Source: Balneola vulgaris DSM 17893
GTDB taxonomy: Bacteria; Bacteroidota; Rhodothermia; Balneolales; Balneolaceae
Length of the DNA stretch: 64,000 nucleotides
Reading direction: 5' to 3'
Assembly: GCF_000375465.1 (NCBI RefSeq)
Contig: NZ_AQXH01000001.1
Location: 744,130 to 808,129, forward strand
Positions 37,122 to 46,546 of this stretch are shown one piece after another. The stretch's first letter is position 1; the number at the start of each line of letters is the position of its first letter. Below the pieces are notes generated by a model. It worked only from the letters and a program-made list of their open reading frames with translations, did no database searches and was not told where the DNA came from. The position numbers and the translations under genes were made by a program.

Positions 37122-39608
37122 CTAGTCTTTGTTTTTCTTGCGTTCACGATCCCAATGTCGCAAAATCGAAACGCTAAATCCAATCATAAGTAGAAAGGTG
37201 CCGAGCCATACCACTGATATAAGTGGCTTTTCTTCGGCTACTATTAAAATCCATTCGTCTTGGTATTCTTCATCTAAGCCCGTAATCGTTAGATCTATTT
37301 CGCCAGATTCAGGATATACTTTTGTGAAACTAAACGTGATATCATGATTTGGTAATTCCACTTCTGGAGCAAACACATAAGTATCTCCATCTTCGTTATA
37401 CAAAGCAAAAAGTGGTTCCAGCATATACTGCTGATCGCTTGCTAAATGCGCTAGTTTCACTTGAGCACGTACACCAATATTCGTGTTTGGAGGTAGAGCG
37501 GTTGTGTCTTCCATCGCATAATCGATGAATTGCATTTCAAAGCCACCAACTACTACAGTTTCCCCCTTGCTAAAGCGTATCGTTTGCGTTTCGGGTACTT
37601 CCCCTTCTGGTGTAGCTGTAGTATTGATATTCGCTCTTCTTGCAATGATATCATTTCGTTGTTTCACATAGCTACTTCCTGCAACATAAAGATAGATATC
37701 AGAAATTAAGCCTGTTCTTACATCAGGATCTACTGACCACTGAACATTATCCTGAGTTGAGGTAGCTAACATTGGGTACAATTCGGGATACATATAGAAT
37801 GGTTTCCCGCCATCAATAGGTTCGAATAAAACTTTATAGGTTTGCTGACCCGGTCTATTTTGATTTACAAGATCATAACCCACATAAGTCACTACATACT
37901 TCCCATTTACAATCTTAGGCTCTTTGAGCTCTAAATTAAGCATTGTTACAGGTTCAGTGATTGTGAAGCCCATCTCATCTTTTACTTCACCATTTTTCAC
38001 ACGCTCGTTATAAGCCTCAGTAGTTTGATCAATCATTGGCTTGTTATAAGCCGATGATATTAAAATACCTATCAATAGCACACCAAAACCGACGTGTGTA
38101 ACTGAACCACCAATAAGTTTAGGTTTTTGAATAATCAAACGAACCATAACCCAAGCATTCCCTACTACCGCAAAGAAAGCTGTAAAGATGTAAAGCACGT
38201 AGTATGGATCACGAACTTCACCAACAATCATTGTTAAAATGGTACACGCCGATGTCACCAATAAAGGATATACCAACGCTGAAGAAAGTGATTCCCAATT
38301 GTACTTCTTCCAAAAAAGATATTGACCAATCACCGTAAGAACAGCCATGATCATTGCAATTGGCATACTCCATTGATTGTAGAAACTAATTTCTGGTGGC
38401 GTTGGGTTGTCGTTAAACAAGAGGCCTATAATAGGTGAGCTTGTCCCCAGAATAATTACCAGACCTAATATCAGAAGCATGATGGCTCCTGTAAAAGTCA
38501 TAAACTCTCTAGATAAAATCTGCGACTCTTTTTCTTGAGATGGAAGTTCTTTATATCTCCAAAAGAACATACCCAAACCAACACCCGTTATTACAAGCAT
38601 AAATGCTAATAGCTGGTTATACAGCCCGAGATCCACAAAACTGTGAACGGAAGCATCCGCAAGAATCCCTGAACGGGTTAAGAACGTTTCATATACAATG
38701 GCTACATAAGCAAGGATAGCGAATAGAATAGACGACTTTTGAGCTACCGAACTTTTGCGCTGAATAATCATGGTATGAATACCAGCCGTACCAATTAACC
38801 AAGGTACTAAAGAAGCATTTTCAACGGGATCCCATGCCCAAAAGCCACCAAATGAAAGCGTTACATATGCCCAATATCCACCTAAGAAAATGGCTGTTAG
38901 CAACGATACATTCGCACTTAACGTCCATGGCAGTGCTGGCCCAACCCATTCGTTGTATTTACGTTTCCACAATGCGGCCATTGCAAAACAGTAAGGAATG
39001 GTCATCATCGAGAAGCCTACAAAAAGAATTGGTGGATGAATCATCATCCAAGGGCTCTTCAATAAATCATTTAAACCAGTACCATCATTAGGTATAAAAT
39101 CTGGGTTAGCTTGAATGAAGGGAGCATTCGGCATTTCTTCAGCAATGGTTCTAAATGGAGAAGCACCGAGTTTTAGGATTCCTAAGTCCCATCCCAAAAT
39201 CATAGAGAGTAAGAAAACTTGTGTAAGCGCTAGAAAGAACAGAACTGGCGCTTTATACGGAGCTCGGGTCCATCTCATTAAGCCAAAACCGAATAACCAT
39301 GAAAACAAGATCCATAGCATAAAACTACCTTCTTGCCCACCATAAAAAGCCGACCAAAGGTACTTAGCTTGTAAGTCTAAACTGGTGTAGTTGAATACGT
39401 AGTAGTACTGAAACTGATGAGTAAACAGCAGATATACTAATACTGCTGAAGCTGCTGTGAGAAAAAGGCCTTTTAAGCCAAAGAGCCAATTCCCAATTTT
39501 TAGTTTTGAATCATCGTCGTTTTTTGCTCCTTGGTAGTACAAAAAAAGTGAGGCGGTAGCAGATAAAAAAGAAAGGGTAATTAGAACTTTACCAATAAGG
39601 CCTAGCAT
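37122..39608 (-). CDS. ccmF: Cytochrome c biogenesis protein CcmF (CcsA/CcmF family)
   Basis: An 828-residue polytopic membrane protein. The haem-handling WWD-type motif is GGFWAWDPVENASLVPWL near residues 245-262. Conserved His in LLKSPWMMIHPPILFVG and in LTRSGILADASVHSF match the haem axial ligands. A large C-terminal periplasmic domain follows. With CcmE it would ligate haem to apocytochrome c. It is the last ccm gene of the operon, only 3 bp past ccmE. Confidence 0.95.
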   Translation of the reverse strand: MLGLIGKVLITLSFLSATASLFLYYQGAKNDDDSKLKIGNWLFGLKGLFLTAASAVLVYLLFTHQFQYYYVFNYTSLDLQAKYLWSAFYGGQEGSFMLWILFSWLFGFGLMRWTRAPYKAPVLFFLALTQVFLLSMILGWDLGILKLGASPFRTIAEEMPNAPFIQANPDFIPNDGTGLNDLLKSPWMMIHPPILFVGFSMMTIPYCFAMAALWKRKYNEWVGPALPWTLSANVSLLTAIFLGGYWAYVTLSFGGFWAWDPVENASLVPWLIGTAGIHTMIIQRKSSVAQKSSILFAILAYVAIVYETFLTRSGILADASVHSFVDLGLYNQLLAFMLVITGVGLGMFFWRYKELPSQEKESQILSREFMTFTGAIMLLILGLVIILGTSSPIIGLLFNDNPTPPEISFYNQWSMPIAMIMAVLTVIGQYLFWKKYNWESLSSALVYPLLVTSACTILTMIVGEVRDPYYVLYIFTAFFAVVGNAWVMVRLIIQKPKLIGGSVTHVGFGVLLIGILISSAYNKPMIDQTTEAYNERVKNGEVKDEMGFTITEPVTMLNLELKEPKIVNGKYVVTYVGYDLVNQNRPGQQTYKVLFEPIDGGKPFYMYPELYPMLATSTQDNVQWSVDPDVRTGLISDIYLYVAGSSYVKQRNDIIARRANINTTATPEGEVPETQTIRFSKGETVVVGGFEMQFIDYAMEDTTALPPNTNIGVRAQVKLAHLASDQQYMLEPLFALYNEDGDTYVFAPEVELPNHDITFSFTKVYPESGEIDLTITGLDEEYQDEWILIVAEEKPLISVVWLGTFLLMIGFSVSILRHWDRERKKNKD

Positions 39609-39611
39609 ATG

Positions 39612-40007
39612 TTAACTCTCAGATGCATTTACAAATTTAGATGGGTCAGCGTCGTTATACTTTGAAGGACATTTCATTAACATATCTGAGGCGTAGAAGG
39701 TCTCCCCTCTCATCTCACCGATTACCACTAATCGATCGGCTTGCTCAAAGTTATTTGGCTTTGGTTTTGGGTAAACAACACGTCGAGTTTCACCCGCTTC
39801 ATCTTTCATATAAAATGTGAACAACTTGTTCTCCATGGAAAAGCCATAGTCTTGAGTATCATCCCAAACACCTGCAACGTGAGCTGAATTCATTTCAGCC
39901 GCATCTTCAAAATTTGTATACGTGCTGATCGATTCACCAAAATTGTACATCAATAAGGAAGTAAACCCTATTATTGCCGCTACACCAAGTATTAATTTAA
40001 GATTCAT
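39612..40007 (-). CDS. ccmE: Haem chaperone CcmE with Cys-type haem-binding motif
   Basis: A 131-residue protein: one N-terminal membrane anchor, then an OB-fold with DYGFSMENKLFTFYMKDE and VVIGEMRGETFYASDMLMKCPSKYND. In classical CcmE the covalent haem ligand is His in LAKHDENY. Here Cys113 stands in that position and Tyr117 is kept, giving the CPSKY (CxxxY) form known from archaeal and Desulfovibrio CcmE. It overlaps the end of the ccmD-like gene by 11 bp. Confidence 0.93.
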   Translation of the reverse strand: MNLKLILGVAAIIGFTSLLMYNFGESISTYTNFEDAAEMNSAHVAGVWDDTQDYGFSMENKLFTFYMKDEAGETRRVVYPKPKPNNFEQADRLVVIGEMRGETFYASDMLMKCPSKYNDADPSKFVNASES

Positions 40008-40257
40008 TTTGATCCACTGAATTTAGTTTTGATTCAAGCGCACTTACTTTACGGTCTACTTTAAATAAGAAAAAGAGCAACACAAACCAGATGATGAGTG
40101 TAACTCCGAGGACAACAAAAATAAGGTCGTTCGAGTACATAAAATTTATAAATGCGTTAGTCTGATCTAGTTGTTCAACACCATCCCACTTCTGAGAGTA
40201 CGAATTTGTCAGCGTGTCAACGGTGTTGTGAGGAACATCTTGTATGAATTTTTTCAT
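39997..40257 (-). CDS. ccmD: CcmD-like small membrane protein
   Basis: An 86-residue protein with one membrane helix (DLIFVVLGVTLIIWFVLLFFLF) and a charged tail (KVDRKVSALESKLN). The size, single helix, location between ccmC and ccmE and overlap with ccmE identify it as the CcmD counterpart, which in proteobacteria helps release holo-CcmE from CcmC. The N-terminal 45-residue extension is longer than in E. coli. Confidence 0.8.
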   Translation of the reverse strand: MKKFIQDVPHNTVDTLTNSYSQKWDGVEQLDQTNAFINFMYSNDLIFVVLGVTLIIWFVLLFFLFKVDRKVSALESKLNSVDQNES

Positions 40258-40266
40258 GCGCTAAAT

Positions 40267-40923
40267 TTAATCATTTTCGATGTGATGTTGAACCGTTTTA
40301 TAGCGGTGAACCACATTGTATAACCATCCTGCTAGAGCAATAAATCCGATAAAAGCAGGATATAAGATATAGCGCAATTCTGGTGCCGTAATCTCACTAA
40401 AAGCAGGATTCCCATCTGCCCCGGGGTGTAAACTCTCTAATTGCCTTGGCACGATATAAAGAAGAAATGGAATAGTAGTTACAGCGAAAATATTATACAC
40501 CGCTGATAACTTTGCTCGCTTCTCCTCATCGTCAAATGCAGAACGGAGCACGAAATAAGCCACATAAATCATAATGGCTAAGGCTGCTAAATTCATTTTA
40601 GGCTCCGCAAAAGTCCACCAAGTACCCCACGTAAATCGCGCCCATAGCGAGCCCGTAAATAATCCACACAATCCGAACACCACTCCAACAGAGGCCGCAC
40701 TTTCAGCACGGATATCTGATTCAATTTGTGGCTTGTTTAAATATTTAATACTGTACCAAAAACTAAGGCCGAACATGGCAAACATGGCCATCCACATAGG
40801 TACATGAAAGAATAAATTTCTAGAGGTTTGTTCGAGAATAGGAATCTGTGGAACCTGGATCAAAAAACCTCCTGCAATCACTAGGGTCATTCCGATTGCA
40901 ACTATATATTTCCAGGGCTTCAA
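40267..40923 (-). CDS. ccmC: Haem exporter CcmC
   Basis: A 218-residue protein with six membrane helices. The tryptophan-rich motif RFTWGTWWTFAEPKM (about 100-114) is the WWD-type haem-handling loop, flanked by conserved His (NLFFHVPMWM and LHPG). It starts the ccmCDEF operon. The window lacks ccmA, ccmB, ccmG and ccmH, so they must lie elsewhere or be replaced. Confidence 0.93.
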   Translation of the reverse strand: MKPWKYIVAIGMTLVIAGGFLIQVPQIPILEQTSRNLFFHVPMWMAMFAMFGLSFWYSIKYLNKPQIESDIRAESAASVGVVFGLCGLFTGSLWARFTWGTWWTFAEPKMNLAALAIMIYVAYFVLRSAFDDEEKRAKLSAVYNIFAVTTIPFLLYIVPRQLESLHPGADGNPAFSEITAPELRYILYPAFIGFIALAGWLYNVVHRYKTVQHHIEND

Positions 40924-41019
40924 AACGATGTGAATTTTATTAAAGAGTGCTACGTTTTTGAGGTCGTAAATATACTAATATGTATTCACTCATGAATACT
41001 TTTTCCAAAACTTTTATTT

Positions 41020-41538
41020 ATGTCTGACGCACAACAAAAAGTAACCTTACATCCTTCTCCAAAAAACTACTTAGGCTATTACATCCTCGGTATTTTAACT
41101 CTGCCCCTATTGGTCGGTTTTGTGTTTCTATGGATGGCCTACAAACGCCAAAATGAAAAGATTTACCATATAAGTAACACTAGTATTGGCATTGAAGAGC
41201 AAGGGGTACTTGAGCAACTCTCGCTGGTCGACATTCAGCAAACACAGGTTACGCAAACTGCAGTCCAAAAATTATTAGGCATTGGCAACATTGAACTTAG
41301 TGCAAAGGTAAGTACGCTCGTACTTGAAGGATTGAACACTCCTTTTGAGTTGCTTAAGAAAATTGACGCTGCTATTGCATTCGAAAAGCAGAAGCTTCAA
41401 CAAAAGAAACCAGTTACTGTTCGCCAACCAACCCACAGCCCTGGAACCATGGAGAAAATTGACCAGCTAACTGGCATGTGGCAACAGGGTTTAATTAGTT
41501 ATGAAGACTATGAGAACGAACGAAAAAAATTAAGCTAG
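41020..41538 (+). CDS. PH-domain protein with C-terminal SHOCT motif
   Basis: A 172-residue protein. A membrane helix pair (about 18-45) precedes a bacterial PH-like (bPH) segment with YHISNTSIGIEEQGVLEQLSLVDIQQTQV. The C-terminal 30 residues, MEKIDQLTGMWQQGLISYEDYENERKKL, are a SHOCT motif, an oligomerisation element usually at protein ends. The function is unknown. It is separated from the peptidase gene downstream by 69 bp. Confidence 0.82.
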   Translation: MSDAQQKVTLHPSPKNYLGYYILGILTLPLLVGFVFLWMAYKRQNEKIYHISNTSIGIEEQGVLEQLSLVDIQQTQVTQTAVQKLLGIGNIELSAKVSTLVLEGLNTPFELLKKIDAAIAFEKQKLQQKKPVTVRQPTHSPGTMEKIDQLTGMWQQGLISYEDYENERKKLS

Positions 41539-41607
41539 AACGCACGGTTTAAATTTTTTTACAATTAAAACCCGTTTATTGACCCCGTTAATTAACTACG
41601 GAGCAAA

Positions 41608-43965
41608 ATGTTTAAAAAACTACTTACACCTTGTCTTGTTGGGGTGTTATTAATCGGGGCTACTCAAGTCACACAAGCACAACAGAAAGCTAACTTTGAA
41701 TTGGCTGAGCGATTCACCAGCCAACAAATGCAAAAACTGGTTGGTAGCACTTCCGTTTCACCACGTTGGATTGAAGATACAGATACCTTTTGGTACACTT
41801 ATGATAGTCCAAATGGTAAAAACTGGTATTTCGTTGATGCCGCTAAAGGTCAAAAACGACTACTATTTGACCAAAATGAAATGGCGGGCCAACTATCTGA
41901 AATTTTCAGCCGCACTTTCAATGAAAAAGATCTGGACTTAAAAAGCTTTAAGTTTGATACCGATAAAAATCTATTCACCTTTCATGTAGATAGTATCAAT
42001 TTCACTTATAACCTTAATGGTAATAAGCTGATTAAAGGCGACTCTCTTCAAAAAGATGAACGCGAAAACTGGAAAGCATTTTCTCCAGATAGTTCATACA
42101 TCGTATTTGCAAAAAATCACAATCTCTATCTCATGGATCCAGAAGATCCTGATAGCACAGAGCATCAACTTACTGATGATGGAGAACGTTGGTTCAGTTA
42201 CCAATGGAGCGATGGCGACACTTCCACTACTAAGAAAATGCGCCCTCGAATTACGTGGTTTGAAGATTCAAAGAAGTTTTGGGTAAAGCGCCAAGACAAG
42301 CGAAAAGTAGATGAACTTTGGGTGATCAACTCCCTCAAAAAACGCCCTGAGCTAGAAACTTATAAATATTCTATGCCGGGTGAAGAAGATGTTTATGTAG
42401 ATGAAATTCGTGTATTCAATCCAGCTACTAAAGATCATGTTGTACTGGATACCGACAAATGGGAAGATCAATCGTTAGGTGGTGCTTACTTCAATCAAGG
42501 CGGTATTTACCAAACCGAGAAATCAGACTATCTGTATATCCTAAGGCGTGATAGAACGTGGAGTAAGATTGATGTTCTGAAAGCGAATACAACCACAGGA
42601 GAAGTAAAAATATTATTCTCGGAAGAAAGTAAGCCCTATTTCAATACTCGTTATTCTCGCTTAGCGATAATCAACGAAGGTGAAGAATACATTTGGTGGA
42701 GTGAACGTACTGGTTGGGGACAACTATATCGCTACGACAGTGAAGGTAACCTGAAAAACAGAATCACCTCTGGCTCCTTTGTTGTAGGTGATATTGCCAA
42801 AATTGATACGGCTCGTTCTACTATTTACTTCAACGCTTTTGGGCGTGAGAAAGACCAACATGTGTACTATTCGAACCTATATAGTGTGAAATTTGATGGT
42901 TCAAACTTCCGTCACCTAACCCCAGAAGATGCAAACCACAGCATTAGCACTTCTCCGAAAGGGAACTACTTTGTTGATAACTACTCGCGTGTAGACTTAC
43001 CGACTATTTCTGTTGTACGAGATGGTACCGGTAAAATTGTAACCAAATTAGAAGAAGTGGATATGAGTCCACTGGAAGCAATGGGTTGGAAAGCGCCGGA
43101 AGTTTTTAAGGTAAAAGCCGCAGATGGCGCAACCGATATATATGGCGTAATGTGGAAGCCCTTCGACTTCGACTCTACAAAAACTTATCCAATTGTATCG
43201 TATGTATACCCAGGCCCACAAACGGAGCCATTCCCAATTGGATTCACGCTTAGAGGTTCGGGATCCAGAACTAGCACCCTTGCTCAAGTTGGATTTGTAG
43301 TAGTGGCAATGGGTAACCGAGGTGGTAGTCCAATACGTTCGAAATACTATCATAACTATGGCTATGGCGATATGCGTGATTATCCTTTAGCGGATAACAA
43401 GTATGGCTTGGAGCAACTAGCAGGTCGTCATTCCTTTATCGACATCAGTAGAGTTGGTATCTATGGTCACTCAGGTGGTGGTTTCATGAGTACTGCTGCA
43501 CTACTTACCTATCCTGAGTTTTATGACGTTGCCGTTTCATCAGCTGGTAACCATGATAACAACATCTATAACATCTGGTGGGGCGAAGTTCACAATGGTG
43601 TAAAAGAGGTTAGAAAAACTAAGAAAGTAAAAGATGAAGACGGCAATGAAGTGGAAGAAGAAGAAATCACTTTTGATGCTCCTGTAGAAACAAATGCAGC
43701 ATTAGCTGGTAATTTACAGGGCAACCTTCTCTTAGTTCATGGCGACATGGATAACAATGTACACCCAGCCAATACCATTCGTTTAGCCGATGCTCTAATC
43801 AAAGCTGGTAAACGATTTGATATGATGATACTTCCAGGTAGGCGTCATGGTTTTGGGCCATACCAACCGTATTTCGATAGAATGATGTGGTACTATTTTG
43901 CAGAGCATTTACTCGGCGATTACCGCTCGAACATCAATTTCAATTTACCGAAGGACGATAATTAG
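41608..43965 (+). CDS. S9-family dipeptidyl peptidase, DPP IV-like
   Basis: A 785-residue secreted serine peptidase with signal peptide (cleaved after TQAQQ). A beta-propeller domain (about 100-500) precedes the alpha/beta-hydrolase domain. The catalytic triad is Ser622 in YGHSGGGF, Asp in VHGDMDNNVH and His near 750 in GRRHGFG. It clips dipeptides, mostly after Pro or Ala, for peptide uptake. A good ribosome site (ACGGAG) lies 6-7 bases before the ATG. Confidence 0.95.
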   Translation: MFKKLLTPCLVGVLLIGATQVTQAQQKANFELAERFTSQQMQKLVGSTSVSPRWIEDTDTFWYTYDSPNGKNWYFVDAAKGQKRLLFDQNEMAGQLSEIFSRTFNEKDLDLKSFKFDTDKNLFTFHVDSINFTYNLNGNKLIKGDSLQKDERENWKAFSPDSSYIVFAKNHNLYLMDPEDPDSTEHQLTDDGERWFSYQWSDGDTSTTKKMRPRITWFEDSKKFWVKRQDKRKVDELWVINSLKKRPELETYKYSMPGEEDVYVDEIRVFNPATKDHVVLDTDKWEDQSLGGAYFNQGGIYQTEKSDYLYILRRDRTWSKIDVLKANTTTGEVKILFSEESKPYFNTRYSRLAIINEGEEYIWWSERTGWGQLYRYDSEGNLKNRITSGSFVVGDIAKIDTARSTIYFNAFGREKDQHVYYSNLYSVKFDGSNFRHLTPEDANHSISTSPKGNYFVDNYSRVDLPTISVVRDGTGKIVTKLEEVDMSPLEAMGWKAPEVFKVKAADGATDIYGVMWKPFDFDSTKTYPIVSYVYPGPQTEPFPIGFTLRGSGSRTSTLAQVGFVVVAMGNRGGSPIRSKYYHNYGYGDMRDYPLADNKYGLEQLAGRHSFIDISRVGIYGHSGGGFMSTAALLTYPEFYDVAVSSAGNHDNNIYNIWWGEVHNGVKEVRKTKKVKDEDGNEVEEEEITFDAPVETNAALAGNLQGNLLLVHGDMDNNVHPANTIRLADALIKAGKRFDMMILPGRRHGFGPYQPYFDRMMWYYFAEHLLGDYRSNINFNLPKDDN

Positions 43966-43996
43966 AAGACTCTCTCTACTCAAATATTCTAATCCA

Positions 43997-44029
43997 AAAG
44001 GGCCCTGATGAATTCAGAGCCCTTTTTTT
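43997..44029 (+). terminator. Bidirectional terminator after the DPP IV-like gene
   Basis: Stem AAAGGGC / GCCCTTT with inner CTGA...TCAG pairing, then a T run. Convergent with the P19-like gene. Confidence 0.88.
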
Positions 44030-44053
44030 GTGCTTTAAAACTTATGCTAATAA

Positions 44054-44614
44054 TTAACGTCGGCTCGCATTTGCAATCTCCTCGAAATCAACGTTTGTAT
44101 ACCTAAAGCTTGTTGCTTGAAACAGCTGGTTCCCGTATTGATCTCTCCAGTCTCTGTGTAATCCTAAGAGCTCAGGTAAAGGTGGTTCAACATGAAAAAT
44201 CACCGTATATCTTTGGTCTCTTTCGCCAGGTAGTTTGATATTTCGAGCATAGTGAAAGTTATCTATCAGATTGATGTGAGATACTATTTCTATATTCGAT
44301 CGCTTTTTGCCAGTTGCTTCATTAATCACTTCAGCGGTAATTGTGATATAGGGAATGAACCCACCTCTCGGTGTACCTTTTGGCACCCTGATACTTTCAT
44401 CACTTGCCCAGTTTACACGAGCCTCAAGATGTACGTCCGTTTCTGATTCGGCTAAATGCATCTCATGAGGAGTCACATCATCTTTGATGGCTCCTTCAAA
44501 AATGAATACGATACCCGGTTGTACTGTTTCTTCACCAATGATGAGCTCCTGCGCATTGAGCGTAGTACCAAATAGCGAAAGTGTAATAAATAAGGAATAG
44601 AATAATTTTTTCAT
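44054..44614 (-). CDS. P19/Tp34-like periplasmic iron-transport protein
   Basis: About 187 residues from the ATG at 44614 (MKKLFYSLFITLSLFGTTLNAQ signal peptide). The longer frame from 44683 would overlap the upstream gene's stop and lacks a signal. The motifs HEMHLAESETDVHLEA, GGFIPYITITAEVIN and DNFHYARNIKLPG....YTVIFHVEPP match the PF10634/P19 group (Campylobacter P19, Treponema Tp34). In that group Met and His residues bind copper and iron. The known partner permease (FTR1-type) is not in the window. A likely Fur-type operator sits at the promoter. Confidence 0.88.
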   Translation of the reverse strand: MKKLFYSLFITLSLFGTTLNAQELIIGEETVQPGIVFIFEGAIKDDVTPHEMHLAESETDVHLEARVNWASDESIRVPKGTPRGGFIPYITITAEVINEATGKKRSNIEIVSHINLIDNFHYARNIKLPGERDQRYTVIFHVEPPLPELLGLHRDWRDQYGNQLFQATSFRYTNVDFEEIANASRR

Positions 44615-44640
44615 GATTGGAGTAAATTTTAAATTCGCTC

Positions 44641-44648
44641 CAAATCTA
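44641..44648 (-). promoter_or_regulatory. Candidate -7 element for the P19-like gene
   Basis: On the minus strand TAGATTTG fits TAnnTTTG exactly, 26 bp ahead of the start codon, and just downstream of the palindromic operator. Confidence 0.5.
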
Positions 44649-44652
44649 ACAT

Positions 44653-44673
44653 TATTTAGAATAATTCTAAATA
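44653..44673. promoter_or_regulatory. 21-bp perfect inverted repeat, probable Fur-superfamily operator
   Basis: Arms TATTTAGAAT and ATTCTAAATA surround a single A (10-1-10). The inner 7-1-7 part, TTAGAAT-A-ATTCTAA, has the shape of Fur-superfamily operators (Fur, PerR, Irr). It lies 5 bp upstream of the candidate -7 element, so a bound dimer would block RNA polymerase. The downstream gene encodes a P19-like iron protein, which supports the call. Confidence 0.6.
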
Positions 44674-44682
44674 GAAAAGCCA

Positions 44683-46419
44683 TTATTCTGTAAGCTCTTT
44701 CATTATTCTATCAATCTTATCATTAAGTGCTTGCGCTGCTTGTTGGTAGTCTTCTCTTCGATCAATAGAAGTGTTTACACTACAGTAGAATTTAATTTTG
44801 GGCTCGGTACCAGAAGGACGTGCTGAGATGATAGCACCGTCTTCGGTAATAAATTGAAGCACATTAGATGAAGGCAGGTCGATTCGAGTATGCGCTCCAC
44901 TGTTAGTATTTAAAGCTTCACCCGACTTATAATCTTTAATGGTTATCACTCTAGAACCACCTAGTTTTTTAGGTGGAGCCGCTCTGAATGCTGCCATCAT
45001 TTGCTGAATTTCTTCAGCCCCTGATTTTCCTTTTTTGATTATTGAAATCAGTTTCTCTTGGAACAAGCCGTGTTCTACATACATATCTAGAAGGGCTTCA
45101 TAAAGGGAGCTTCCTTGATCTTTATAGTATGCGGCCATTTCAGCAATAATGACTCCTGAAACGATGGCATCTTTATCTCTCACATGTTCACCAATAAGAT
45201 AGCCATAGCTTTCCTCACCGCCGGCAATAAACTCTTTCTCCCCTTCAAAATTAGTCATCAACTCACCGATGTATTTAAATCCCGTGAGTGTATTGTAGCA
45301 ATCAACCCCATATGATTTTGCGATGCGATCAATGAGATATGACGTTACGATGGTTTTTACGATGTACTGATTCCCGTTGAGTTTCCCTGCATTTTTCCAT
45401 GCCGTAAGCATGTAATTGATAATGAGCGTACCGGTCTGATTACCATTTAATAAAATCCATTCGTCTGAATCATCTTTAACAGCAATTCCTACCCTGTCGG
45501 CATCAGGATCTGTAGCCATCACAAGGTCGGCATCCAATGCTTTTGCCTTCTCAATTGCCATAGATAGGGCATCCTGCTCTTCTGGGTTTGGATACACCAC
45601 TGTTGGGAAGTTCCCATCAACAACCATTTGTTCTTCCACAAGATGCACATTCTCGAAGCCATAGCGTTTTAAAGCTGGTGGCATTAACACACTTGCTGTT
45701 CCGTGTATAGGAGAGAAAACAATCGCTAAATCTTTCTGGCGAGCAATAGCTTCTTTTGAAACCGATAGTGCTTCTAGCTCATCTAGGAACTGATTATCAA
45801 TTTCTTCACCAATACTATGAATAAGGTTCTCATCGCCATCGAAGTTTACATCATCAATAGATGATATTTTCTGAACTTCTTGCATAACTGCGGCATCGAA
45901 GGGTGCAACTAACTGTCCACCATCGGCACCATAGGCTTTAAAACCGTTATATTCTTTTGGGTTATGTGAAGCCGTAAGTACTACCCCACCCTGGCATTCT
46001 AATTTTCGAACAGCATATGATAGCTCAGGGGTTGGACGAAGTCCTTCAAAGAAATATACTTCAATACCATTTGCTGAGAATACATCGGCTACTACTTTTG
46101 CTAAGGTATCTGAGTTATTCCGGCAATCGTGAGCTATAGCTACTTTAATCTTTTGGCCTGCGTAGGTCTTCTTCAAAAAATTACTAAACCCTTGCGTAGC
46201 CATACCAAAAGTATATTTATTTACGCGATTGGAGCCTACTCCCATTATTCCTCTCAAGCCACCTGTACCGAATTCCAGGTCTTTATAAAATGCATCCGTC
46301 AACTCTTCACCTTTTCCAGCTTCAACAAGCTCTTTAATTTCGGCTTTTGTCACATCATCGTAACTACCTGTTAGCCATTCATTAATTTTTTGTTGAACCG
46401 AGTTGTCGAGTGACTCCAT
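44683..46419 (-). CDS. Alpha-D-phosphohexomutase (phosphoglucomutase/phosphomannomutase)
   Basis: A 578-residue enzyme. It contains the phosphoserine loop GGVVLTASHNPKEYNGFK (about 127-144), the metal-binding loop DPDADRVGIAV, the sugar-specificity loop GGEESYGY and the phosphate-binding RPSGTEPKIKFY. The length and order match B. subtilis PgcA-type mutases. It interconverts hexose 1- and 6-phosphates for glycan synthesis. It is a single gene. Confidence 0.94.
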   Translation of the reverse strand: MESLDNSVQQKINEWLTGSYDDVTKAEIKELVEAGKGEELTDAFYKDLEFGTGGLRGIMGVGSNRVNKYTFGMATQGFSNFLKKTYAGQKIKVAIAHDCRNNSDTLAKVVADVFSANGIEVYFFEGLRPTPELSYAVRKLECQGGVVLTASHNPKEYNGFKAYGADGGQLVAPFDAAVMQEVQKISSIDDVNFDGDENLIHSIGEEIDNQFLDELEALSVSKEAIARQKDLAIVFSPIHGTASVLMPPALKRYGFENVHLVEEQMVVDGNFPTVVYPNPEEQDALSMAIEKAKALDADLVMATDPDADRVGIAVKDDSDEWILLNGNQTGTLIINYMLTAWKNAGKLNGNQYIVKTIVTSYLIDRIAKSYGVDCYNTLTGFKYIGELMTNFEGEKEFIAGGEESYGYLIGEHVRDKDAIVSGVIIAEMAAYYKDQGSSLYEALLDMYVEHGLFQEKLISIIKKGKSGAEEIQQMMAAFRAAPPKKLGGSRVITIKDYKSGEALNTNSGAHTRIDLPSSNVLQFITEDGAIISARPSGTEPKIKFYCSVNTSIDRREDYQQAAQALNDKIDRIMKELTE

Positions 46420-46512
46420 GCGTGCTTTCTTCTTAACTATTGGGGTTTATTTAAGCCGCTAAGATAGGCATTCTATAGTAAATTGAAGAAGTATATTGGC
46501 AGATTAATGGTC

Positions 46513-46540
46513 AAAAAAAAGCCCCATAAAAATGGGGCTT
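46513..46540 (-). terminator. Terminator of the M16 peptidase gene
   Basis: Stem AAGCCCCAT / ATGGGGCTT with a short A loop. The A run at 46513-46520 is the T run on the minus strand. It is just past the peptidase stop. Confidence 0.88.
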
Positions 46541-46546
46541 CGTTCT

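Noticed and set aside
44615-44683. N-terminal extension of the P19-like protein
   Set aside because: It would run across the palindromic operator and promoter and remove the signal peptide.
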